A DNA stretch of 21,296 nt from assembly GCA_015522385.1 (NCBI GenBank), contig WAMJ01000194.1, positions 1-21,296 on the forward strand, given 5' to 3'. Origin of the DNA: Candidatus Heimdallarchaeota archaeon (GTDB taxonomy: Archaea > Asgardarchaeota > Heimdallarchaeia > Heimdallarchaeales > Kariarchaeaceae). Below are positions 15,640 through 21,296 of this stretch, in pieces (the stretch's first letter is position 1; each line of letters starts with the position of its first letter). Under the pieces are notes generated by a model. That model was not told the origin of the DNA. It did no database searches and saw nothing but the letters and a program-made list of their open reading frames with translations. A program made the position numbers and the translations under genes.

Positions 15640-16118
15640 GGAATCTCACTGCTTATAGTCGCGAGTGAGGTACAATCTAGATTGAATCCTTATGGTTATA
15701 ATAATTTAGATTAGTCGCGGGTAGATTGGAGATACTCTCATCCATTTGCTCGGTGCTGTTCAACCGGATCTGTGTTCTGCGTTAAATAATTGATTGAAAC
15801 GGGGGAATATTTGGCTTCAAAGTCTGGGTTGGTATTCATGGATGTCTTTTTCGTATGTTAATGTCGGTGCTAAACTTGCCACTCTTACATGTACTTCAAG
15901 AACTGAAGTGTTACCATGTATTGACTTGGAGAGATAATCAGAAGTGCTTAGCCCCAGTAACAGTAGCATCTGTTCTTGTCAAGATGAATAATTCCTACAA
16001 TTCGCATATCAAGTTTAGTATATTTTCTCACCTAGAAATTACATACACATCAAAATTCAATTGTTAGATACCTCTTAGAACGGTGATTCATCATCAACAG
16101 GGTTCTATGGGTACTGAA
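15640..16118. other. Intergenic stretch with no supported gene
   Basis: About 480 bases upstream of the tRNA. A TATA-like run near 15690-15705 could serve the tRNA on the minus strand. A 70-codon frame at 15855-16067 has no promoter, ribosome-binding site or recognisable protein pattern. The right end may be further decayed parts of the pseudogene that follows. Confidence 0.4.
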
Positions 16119-16820
16119 CCTCATGAGTACCTTGTCCTGGTTCTAGATATATACATCGGAGGACAACTTCGGACGATATCTTCGATCTCAAGGGTGGTTT
16201 TGATGTTTTCGTTGCCAGATTCAGTAATGATCTTGAGATGATGTGGTCAGTTTCGTATGGCGATGTTAAGGACGATTTCCTTAAGGACATGGTCATACAA
16301 CCGAAAGGAGATAATACTCCTCAAAACATACTATAGCTACCAAGAACCTTACTGGTTGGTATTACAACCAGCCACTCGGCTGGAGCGACATTGTTCTTAT
16401 GTCCGTCAATGAGAGAGCACAGGTGAGTTGGTCGTCGTACTTCGGCGGTGACAGCTTTGACAATCCTGGATACCTTCTCCTCTCAGAGGGTATCTTACTT
16501 TCTATTCATCCTCTGAAAACCTACCAAATAATGCAGAGAAAAGGGAGGATGAGTTCTGGTTCCTGTACGGCATTTACTCTCCATACGATGACCCCGACAA
16601 TGATACCCTGCTCAGTATCGATGAGAATAGATTTGGTACTGATCCCGGGAACGCAGATACCGATAGGGACGGAATTACAGATAATGTAGAGATCCAGAAC
16701 GGCAGCGACCCCCTCGTCCCGGACACAACGACTGCGAGGACTCCCCTGCTCCTTTCTGGATTCATCATTCAGGTTGTACTCAGGAGAAGTCCAATGGACC
16801 CATTCATCACACTATACTAA
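16119..16820 (+). pseudogene. Broken surface-protein gene: SBBP propeller repeats, TSP3 repeats, C-terminal anchor
   Basis: Remnant of a secreted surface protein, readable only by changing frame. An SBBP-type beta-propeller repeat (IYIGG, then SDDIFDLKGGFDVFVARFS and MMWSVSYGD) spans about 16146-16333, with a frame change near 16166, and ends at a TAG (16334). A second repeat continues in another frame from about 16345 (GWSDIVLMSVNERAQVSWSS, YFGGDSFDNPGYLLLSEG). After a further shift near 16490, the third frame gives thrombospondin type 3 calcium repeats (DDPDNDTLLSIDENRFGTDP, NADTDRDGITDNVEIQNGSD). A hydrophobic segment with RR follows, then TAA at 16818. At least two frameshifts and one stop separate the parts, so it cannot be one functional protein. 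The N-terminus and signal peptide are missing. Assembly error is a less likely alternative. Confidence 0.75.
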
Positions 16821-16862
16821 TTCCGTAGTTTGAAAGGTTAAATGGATAGGTGCCTCGTGCAA

Positions 16863-16871
16863 AGTATAAGT
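16863..16871 (+). promoter_or_regulatory. TATA-like element before a 45-codon frame
   Basis: The element agtataagt is centred about 30 bases before ATG 16897. It may drive the short frame leaderlessly, or supply the first hydrolase gene with a leader of about 160 bases. Confidence 0.35.
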
Positions 16872-16896
16872 GAACTCGGAATGTGTGGGATATTCT

Positions 16897-17034
16897 ATGA
16901 CCACTATCATTATCGTTGATCTTCACATGCGTGGAGACGCTTTCTCGCGAGGGCATATTCTTGATCCCATTTTGAGAGGGATGATTCGGTGGATGAGTAC
17001 GTCTTGGAGGGGGGGTGATCGAAACGCACAATAA
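16897..17034 (+). CDS. Possible 45-residue leaderless small protein
   Basis: A short frame starts at an ATG with a TATA-like box at near-leaderless distance. It reads MTTIIIVDLHMRGDAFSRGH and ends in a basic RGGDRNAQ tail. The first residues recall the beta-1 strand of response regulators, but the rest does not continue that fold. It ends 21 bases before the first hydrolase gene and could be a leader frame for it. I recognise no family and coding is unproven. Confidence 0.25.
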   Translation: MTTIIIVDLHMRGDAFSRGHILDPILRGMIRWMSTSWRGGDRNAQ

Positions 17035-17055
17035 CGGCGATTAAATTTTAGAAAT

Positions 17056-17913
17056 ATGGTCGATCAGGTCGAGGAGCTGACACGTTTCACTAAGGTGTAC
17101 AAGAAGGTCCGGAACTACGACGTGAGTATCTATTTTAGCGAGATAGACCCTGCGAAGGTTTCATTGGTCTTTGTCCACGGGTGGCTGGGAGATGCTTCAG
17201 GAATGTCATTGGTGGCGGGTGATCTCACGGGCAGTTACAATACCTTTCTTCTCGATCTTCCGGGCCATGGCGACAGCACCCAGTTCCACTATGATGGTCA
17301 CTCCTGCGACCTGAGTATGGAACTCTTCCTCGTCGCATTGGACAAGGTCGTCGAGATGACGAGTGGAATACCATGGATCGTCGGTCACTCCATGGGAGGG
17401 GGTGTCGTTCAGGAGTATCTGTGGCGTCATCCCGATAAGGTCCGTGGAGCAGTGATCGTTGACTCTGCAGCGAATTTCAGGAATGCCATACCCGCGGCAA
17501 TCGAGAGCTTCCTTATCAAGGAACTCGTGGAGGTAAAAACTGCTGCTAGACTCCTCGCTGACTTCTTCATCGAGCGTGCGTTCTCCCACACGAGAGACGA
17601 GGATACCGAGATGATCAAGACTAAGCTCCGCCAGCAGCTCCTGTCCACAACCTTAGAGGGTGCGATCTGCCCGTTCCGCCACATTATCAGCATGTGGACG
17701 AGGGAGGGAGATGTAGCTGACTTCGAGAACCCTGTGCTGATCGTGGTTGGGAAGGAGGACATTGTGACCCCAAGAACCAAGGCACACAAGATGGCCGAGA
17801 TCTATCCGAATTCCAAGGTGGTAGAGGTCGATGGTGCAACGCATCTGCTTCCGCTGACACACCACAAGAAGCTGAGCGAGATAATCAAGAAATACCTGGA
17901 CAATCTCTCATGA
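17056..17913 (+). CDS. Alpha/beta-hydrolase, first of a tandem pair
   Basis: Serine hydrolase of the alpha/beta fold, 285 residues. The oxyanion-hole segment VFVHGWLGDASG starts near residue 39. The nucleophile elbow GHSMGG places the catalytic Ser at 112, the acid is Asp235 in EDIVTPR, and the base is His263 in GATHLLP. A helical cap (about 140-205) lies between elbow and acid. With no signal peptide it should be cytosolic. Members include esterases, lipases and epoxide hydrolase-like enzymes; the substrate is not predictable. It is paralogous to the next gene across its full length, including the start (MVDQVEELTRF against MGDHVDTLSLF), which supports ATG 17056. No TATA box sits at leaderless distance, so the promoter may lie further upstream (16863). 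Confidence 0.9.
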   Translation: MVDQVEELTRFTKVYKKVRNYDVSIYFSEIDPAKVSLVFVHGWLGDASGMSLVAGDLTGSYNTFLLDLPGHGDSTQFHYDGHSCDLSMELFLVALDKVVEMTSGIPWIVGHSMGGGVVQEYLWRHPDKVRGAVIVDSAANFRNAIPAAIESFLIKELVEVKTAARLLADFFIERAFSHTRDEDTEMIKTKLRQQLLSTTLEGAICPFRHIISMWTREGDVADFENPVLIVVGKEDIVTPRTKAHKMAEIYPNSKVVEVDGATHLLPLTHHKKLSEIIKKYLDNLS

Positions 17914-17956
17914 CCAGATGGTTAGTCTAAAGAGCAAAGTTGCCTGTTGCTGAAAC

Positions 17957-18826
17957 ATGGGCGATCATGTCGACACCCTCTCCCTGTTCGACAGGACGAC
18001 AAGAAGCGTGAGGACGTACGACTTCGTTGTCTACGTCTCCGACATTGGAGCAGATAACAGCATTGTCTTTGTCCACGGGTGGCTCGGTGACGCTTCGGGT
18101 TTCTCGCTCGTGGCAGAACAGCTAATAGGACATCTCAATATAGCTCTAATCTCCCTTCCAGGCCACGGGGAGAGCACACCGTTCAGAAAGTCTGACGGAG
18201 AGTGTGACTTTGACATCGATCTGTACATTGAAGCGTTAGACGACGTCGTCGGGATGGTGGAGGGCAGACCTTGGTTGGTGGGACACTCGATGGGTGGTGC
18301 AATCATACAGGAGTATCTCAGGACGTCGTCCAAGAAGATTGCAGGAGCAGTCCTCGTAAACACGACCACGACCTTCAAGAGCGCAGTCCCGAAGCATATC
18401 AATGACGTCCTTGTCATGAGTGTGGTCGAGATCAAGCTCCTCAGGGAACTCCTCGCAGACTTCTTCCTCGATCGTGCATTCCACCGGAAAAAGGACGATA
18501 GAAGTGTCAGAATAAAACGCAGACTAAGGGAGCAGTTGATGTCCATTGGGGAGGACGAGGTGGTATGCCCGTACAAAAAAGTATTGACAGTATGGTCACG
18601 GGAGGATGAGATGTTCGACAGGGATATACCCATGTTGATCATCGCGGGCGGTGCGGACATCCTCGTGCCGAGGTCGAAGGTCAGGAAGATGGCCGATCTC
18701 TATCCCGGTTCTAAATTTGTGGTGATCGACGGGGCCACGCACCTGCTTCCGATGTCGCACTTCGAGGAACTGTCTGAGATCATAATGGAGTTTGTCGGGT
18801 CAGCGGTGGAGTTACTTAGGTCTTAG
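17957..18826 (+). CDS. Alpha/beta-hydrolase, second of a tandem pair
   Basis: Paralogue of the preceding hydrolase, 289 residues, about half identical by eye. The oxyanion motif VFVHGWLGDASG is identical between the two. The triad is Ser111 (GHSMGG), Asp234 (GADILVPR) and His262 (GATHLLP). Differences concentrate in the cap and at the rim of the active site, so the two may have diverged in substrate. It lies 43 bases after its neighbour. There is no ribosome-binding site; a weak TATA-like gtctaaagag about 27 bases before ATG 17957 may make it independently transcribed. Soluble, with no signal peptide. Confidence 0.9.
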   Translation: MGDHVDTLSLFDRTTRSVRTYDFVVYVSDIGADNSIVFVHGWLGDASGFSLVAEQLIGHLNIALISLPGHGESTPFRKSDGECDFDIDLYIEALDDVVGMVEGRPWLVGHSMGGAIIQEYLRTSSKKIAGAVLVNTTTTFKSAVPKHINDVLVMSVVEIKLLRELLADFFLDRAFHRKKDDRSVRIKRRLREQLMSIGEDEVVCPYKKVLTVWSREDEMFDRDIPMLIIAGGADILVPRSKVRKMADLYPGSKFVVIDGATHLLPMSHFEELSEIIMEFVGSAVELLRS

Positions 18827-18830
18827 AGTG

Positions 18831-18840
18831 GTATAAAAGG
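18831..18840 (+). promoter_or_regulatory. Consensus TATA box (TATAAAAG)
   Basis: The sequence gtataaaagg is among the best TATA matches in the window and starts five bases after the hydrolase stop codon. No annotated large gene follows it on the plus strand. It lies 26 bases before ATG 18861, the leaderless distance. Confidence 0.6.
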
Positions 18841-18851
18841 GACGGATGTGT

Positions 18852-18865
18852 TAGATATCTATGGA
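18852..18865 (+). repeat. 14-bp direct repeat with palindromic core, copy 1
   Basis: The sequence tagatatctatgga contains the perfect 8-bp palindrome AGATATCT and overlaps the predicted transcription start and ATG of the short frame at 18861. An identical copy occurs 74 bases downstream. It could be a regulator-binding site. Confidence 0.6.
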
Positions 18866-18950
18866 AATGGATGCAGGGGAAATATGTGTAGGAGTAGCGG
18901 AAGATCCCTTGGGTAAAATATGCGGTAGATATCTATGGATAGATAGGTAG
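18861..18950 (+). CDS. Possible 29-residue leaderless small protein
   Basis: A short frame whose ATG lies 26 bases after a consensus TATA box. It begins MEMDAGEICVGVAEDPLGKI and contains two cysteines (residues 9 and 21). The frame has no known family. The transcript could equally be a non-coding RNA, or an antisense extension towards the convergent guaB end. The promoter is the main evidence. Confidence 0.3.
   Translation: MEMDAGEICVGVAEDPLGKICGRYLWIDR
18926..18939 (+). repeat. 14-bp direct repeat with palindromic core, copy 2
   Basis: Identical to the copy at 18852-18865 (tagatatctatgga), with the same AGATATCT core. It lies near the end of the short frame, 74 bases from the first copy. 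Confidence 0.6.
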
Positions 18951-18999
18951 ACTTCGATGCGACTTGTGCATGGTTCCATGACTGGTTCGGGGTGAGCTG

Positions 19000-20424
19000 T
19001 CAGATCGTCTCCACGTCGTGGGAGCTGCTCTCTTTCTGCCCGGAGTTCGTGATCTCGATGAACTCCACGACTTCCCGTGCTTCCTTCAGCGATCTCCCAC
19101 CTGCATAGCTGATCCCTGAGCGGAGGCCACCGACAAGCTGGAAGATGACGTCACGGGCACTCCCTTTGTACGGGACCAGTGCCTCCACGCCCTCGGGCAC
19201 GACGTTCTCGAGGTCTGCATCGTCGAACGAGCCCTTCTTCTCACGAACTTCTCTTCCCAGACTTGCTCCGAAGGACGCCATTCCTCGGACAACCTTGTAG
19301 CGCTTGCCGTTCCTGAGCAGTGGTAGTCCTGGGCTCTCTTCTGTACCAGCGAGGAGACTTCCGATCATGACGGTGTCTGCCCCTGCCAGGAGCGCCTTGG
19401 CCACATCACCTGACTTCCGGATACCACCGTCGGCTATGGTGGGTATGCCCTCTTCCCTTGCGACGGAGGCGCTGTCGATGATCGCAGTGAGCTGCGGTAC
19501 ACCCGAGCCTGCGACGATCCTTGTTATGCAGATAGAGCCGGGACCGACACCTACTTTGACCCCATCCGCCCCTGCTGAGATGAGGTCTGCCGTACCGGCT
19601 GCGGTTGCCACATTTCCTGCGATGACCTCGATGTCATGGTCCTGTTTTATCTGCTTGACCGTGTTGATCGCAAGGTCAGAGTGCCCGTGGGCTATATCGA
19701 CGACTATGACATCTACGTCGGCTTCCACGAGAGCCTCGGTTCTCCTGAGGTAGTCGCCCTTGACACCGACTGCTGCACCCACCCTGAGTCTCCCCTTAGA
19801 GTCCTTGACGGCCAGTGGATGCTGTTTCCTCTTCCTCACGTCCTGCAGGGTGATGAGACCTGTGATCTTTCCCCCTTTGCTAACGAGAGGGAGTTTCTCC
19901 ACTCTGTGCTCGTCCATGAGCCGGATGGCATCCTCTGAGTTGATCCCCATAGATCCCGTGACCACCTTGGAGGTCATCCTGTTCCCGACGGTGTCCTGCG
20001 GATCAGCGAAGTTGACGTCCCTTCGGGTTAGAATTCCCTCGAGAGTTCCATCCTTGTCTGCCACCAGCAGTCCGGAGACGTTCTTCTCTTCCATGAGCGA
20101 GAGTGCCTGCTCGATGGTGGACTTCTGTGAGATAGTGTAGGGGTTCTCGATGACGAGGCTCTCCGCTCGTTTGACATTACGGATCTCAGCCACTTGATCT
20201 TCCACCGACAGGAATCTGTGGATTATCCCTATGCCACCGAGCCGCGCCATCTTTATGGCCATGTTGGACTCACAGACCGTGTCCATGTTGCTGGCGACGA
20301 TCGGTATGTTGAGGGGGATGCTGGAGGTGAGCTGGGTGGAGACATCGATCTGCTTCCTCGTGGAAACAGGTGATTTTTTTGGTATGATGAGAACGTCATC
20401 AAAGGTCAGACCTTTCCTGAACAT
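19000..20424 (-). CDS. guaB: IMP dehydrogenase/GMP reductase family protein with CBS domains
   Basis: Purine-nucleotide enzyme of 474 residues. The TIM barrel is split by a CBS pair at about residues 90-205. The catalytic loop [12 protein letters not shown] carries the nucleophilic Cys near 299, and [20 protein letters not shown] is the phosphate-binding region. The C-terminus ([18 protein letters not shown], ending ESSSHDV) is IMP dehydrogenase-like. However, the flap, which in IMP dehydrogenases carries an Arg-Tyr pair (as in DRYFQ), reads [17 protein letters not shown] and lacks it. The function is therefore either an atypical IMP dehydrogenase or a CBS-bearing GMP reductase. I chose ATG 20424 ([13 protein letters not shown], the family start) over an upstream ATG at 20508, and a TATA box about 31 bases upstream agrees. 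Confidence 0.92.
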   Translation of the reverse strand: MFRKGLTFDDVLIIPKKSPVSTRKQIDVSTQLTSSIPLNIPIVASNMDTVCESNMAIKMARLGGIGIIHRFLSVEDQVAEIRNVKRAESLVIENPYTISQKSTIEQALSLMEEKNVSGLLVADKDGTLEGILTRRDVNFADPQDTVGNRMTSKVVTGSMGINSEDAIRLMDEHRVEKLPLVSKGGKITGLITLQDVRKRKQHPLAVKDSKGRLRVGAAVGVKGDYLRRTEALVEADVDVIVVDIAHGHSDLAINTVKQIKQDHDIEVIAGNVATAAGTADLISAGADGVKVGVGPGSICITRIVAGSGVPQLTAIIDSASVAREEGIPTIADGGIRKSGDVAKALLAGADTVMIGSLLAGTEESPGLPLLRNGKRYKVVRGMASFGASLGREVREKKGSFDDADLENVVPEGVEALVPYKGSARDVIFQLVGGLRSGISYAGGRSLKEAREVVEFIEITNSGQKESSSHDVETI

Positions 20425-20450
20425 GTTCCACAGCAGATTTGGCCTACAAG

Positions 20451-20460
20451 GATATAACTT
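20451..20460 (-). promoter_or_regulatory. TATA box deciding the guaB start
   Basis: The plus-strand gatataactt reads aagttatatc on the minus strand, centred about 31 bases before ATG 20424. It lies inside the longer open frame and therefore argues against the upstream ATG at 20508. Confidence 0.5.
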
Positions 20461-20524
20461 CTTTGGTGTGATGTACGAAGAATTATGGGGGTTCAGCCAC
20501 TCAATCACCGATTTGTTTATGATT

Positions 20525-20605
20525 GTTTCAAATACTGAAACACCTGAAACTACACTGGAACGAGGTTTCTCCTACGGGGTAGATATGTTGTTTCACCCGT
20601 GTTTC
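20525..20605. promoter_or_regulatory. Cluster of GTTTC/GAAAC boxes upstream of the secreted-protein gene
   Basis: A perfect dyad GTTTCA-aatac-TGAAAC covers 20525-20541. Further copies are TGAAAC at 20545-20550, GTTTC at 20565-20569, GTTTCA at 20590-20595 and GTTTC at 20601-20605. Six copies of one pentamer or its complement in 81 bases of divergent intergenic DNA suggest an operator array, though no binding protein is known. Confidence 0.4.
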
Positions 20606-20610
20606 TGTCA

Positions 20611-20618
20611 GAGGTGAC
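20611..20618 (+). promoter_or_regulatory. Ribosome-binding site GAGGTGAC
   Basis: GAGGTGAC matches the complement of the archaeal 16S 3' end and precedes ATG 20622 by three bases. It shows that this gene has a leadered mRNA, unlike most first genes in the window. Confidence 0.65.
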
Positions 20619-20621
20619 AAA

Positions 20622-21296
20622 ATGAGAACAAACGTCATTGGACTGGTGCTTTTCGGACTGATCACAGTCGGGCTAGCCACCGGTGGAATACAGTACATGG
20701 ACTTCTCCAAGCAGGAGAATAACGTGGACGACACTACCCTCTCAACGGATTACAGGGCGGATGAGAGTGGCGCAGAGGGATTCGGCTACTACGTCGATCC
20801 CGTCATGACAGAGGAGGAAGTTATTGCAATCGCCAACTCTTTGGAGGAGGTTCAGAATTACACATCGATGTACGAGACTGATGTGGTAGCGTACTTCGAC
20901 GGGTACGGAACATGGACAGTGGAGTACTACCAGATCGCAGAAGCGATGACTGGAGAGCCTGTGACAGCGGAACAGGCCACTGAGACCTCACCCGTTGGTG
21001 AGGAACCCGTAGCCCCTGAGGAGCCGATCTACTACTCAGAAGCTGCACTGTACGTGTGGATAGATGATGCTACAGGTGCGGTTCTTGAGGTTTATGAACA
21101 AGTGCCTTACGTACCTATAGACCCCGAGGTCCTCGACGCGGCGATGGAATTCGTCTCGGGTAACTATCTCGGTGATATCAGCACCATGGATGTCTACGGC
21201 GAGCAATTCGGCGACGAAATTTATCTGTCGGGATACGATTACACATCGGACTCGTGGTTCACTGCGACGCTCCTCTACGAAGAGGAATTCTCCCTC
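20622..21296 (+). CDS. Secreted or membrane-anchored protein with PepSY-like segments, 3' partial
   Basis: Open from ATG 20622 to the edge of the window, 225 codons so far. Residues about 5-22 are a hydrophobic signal or anchor (NVIGLVLFGLITVGLATGG). The exported part is acidic. It contains EEVIAIANSLEEV followed by strands and LYVWIDDATGAVLEVYE, a pattern like PepSY domains, whose last strand typically reads a valine-rich stretch, then D-x-x-TG-x-V. A second similar unit starts near residue 168 (DPEVLDAAMEFVSGNYLG). A Pro/Glu/Thr-rich linker lies near 115-140. The assignment to PepSY is tentative; its role may be inhibition or chaperoning of an exoprotease. It is divergent from guaB. Confidence 0.8.
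   Translation, partial: MRTNVIGLVLFGLITVGLATGGIQYMDFSKQENNVDDTTLSTDYRADESGAEGFGYYVDPVMTEEEVIAIANSLEEVQNYTSMYETDVVAYFDGYGTWTVEYYQIAEAMTGEPVTAEQATETSPVGEEPVAPEEPIYYSEAALYVWIDDATGAVLEVYEQVPYVPIDPEVLDAAMEFVSGNYLGDISTMDVYGEQFGDEIYLSGYDYTSDSWFTATLLYEEEFSL

Noticed and set aside
15855..16067. 70-codon plus-strand frame upstream of the pseudogene
   Set aside because: No promoter spacing, no ribosome-binding site and no recognisable motif; it lies in the decayed region, so chance is the simplest reading.
16469..16494. Inverted repeat GATACC...GGTATC as a terminator or regulatory hairpin
   Set aside because: It lies inside readable pseudogene coding sequence, has a 14-base loop and no T tract.
20425..20508. 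28-residue N-terminal extension of guaB
   Set aside because: The family starts at [13 protein letters not shown], and a TATA box lies inside the extension at the right distance for the shorter start.
1..21296. CRISPR array, insertion sequence or restriction/defence cluster
   Set aside because: No regularly spaced repeats, no transposase-like protein and no defence-gene motifs were seen on either strand.

Overview
The window most likely comes from an Asgard archaeon (Promethearchaeota). The strongest evidence is an ESCRT-II EAP30 (Vps22/36-type) gene at 2.9 kb. It is supported by a proline-rich membrane-anchored protein next to it, an FG-GAP receptor-like protein with a probable longin/roadblock-type cytosolic domain, archaeal TATA boxes placed for leaderless transcription, and an intron-containing tRNA-Pro. 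I cannot assign a lineage within Asgard from this window. There is no CRISPR array, insertion sequence, rRNA or prophage that I can support.

Layout. 0.2-1.3 kb: two winged-helix regulators, the second with a C-terminal domain resembling V4R. 1.3-2.8 kb, minus strand: a beta-CASP metallo-beta-lactamase RNase of the archaeal CPSF2 type. 2.9-4.7 kb, plus strand: EAP30 followed by a one-pass membrane protein with a coiled coil and PPPP motifs. 4.9-7.4 kb, minus strand: two cell-surface proteins, the second an outside-to-inside receptor-like chimera. 7.4-8.1 kb: ribose-5-phosphate isomerase. 8.3-10.3 kb, plus strand: a polytopic membrane protein translationally linked to a PadR repressor. 10.3-14.8 kb, minus strand: class II aldolase, nitroreductase, a chemotaxis-type transducer with an acidic tail, and a BioY biotin transporter.

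14.8-17.0 kb is gene-poor. It holds unrecognised coding debris, tRNA-Pro(GGG) with a 21-nt intron, and a clearly broken surface-protein gene (SBBP propeller repeats, thrombospondin type 3 repeats, C-terminal membrane segment). 17.0-18.8 kb carries two tandem alpha/beta-hydrolase paralogues. 19.0-20.4 kb, minus strand, is an IMP dehydrogenase/GMP reductase family enzyme whose catalytic flap lacks the usual Arg-Tyr pair. A secreted protein runs off the right edge, behind a cluster of GTTTC/GAAAC boxes.

The genes do not form one operon; most have their own promoter. The shared theme is the cell envelope: membrane remodelling (EAP30), membrane-anchored scaffold (proline-rich protein), surface sensing (FG-GAP receptor, transducer, PadR-linked membrane protein) and several anchored exoproteins. 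The part most likely to be undescribed is the EAP30/proline-rich pair and the FG-GAP receptor within 5 kb of each other. Two small leaderless reading frames (16.9 and 18.9 kb) with well-placed TATA boxes are secondary candidates.
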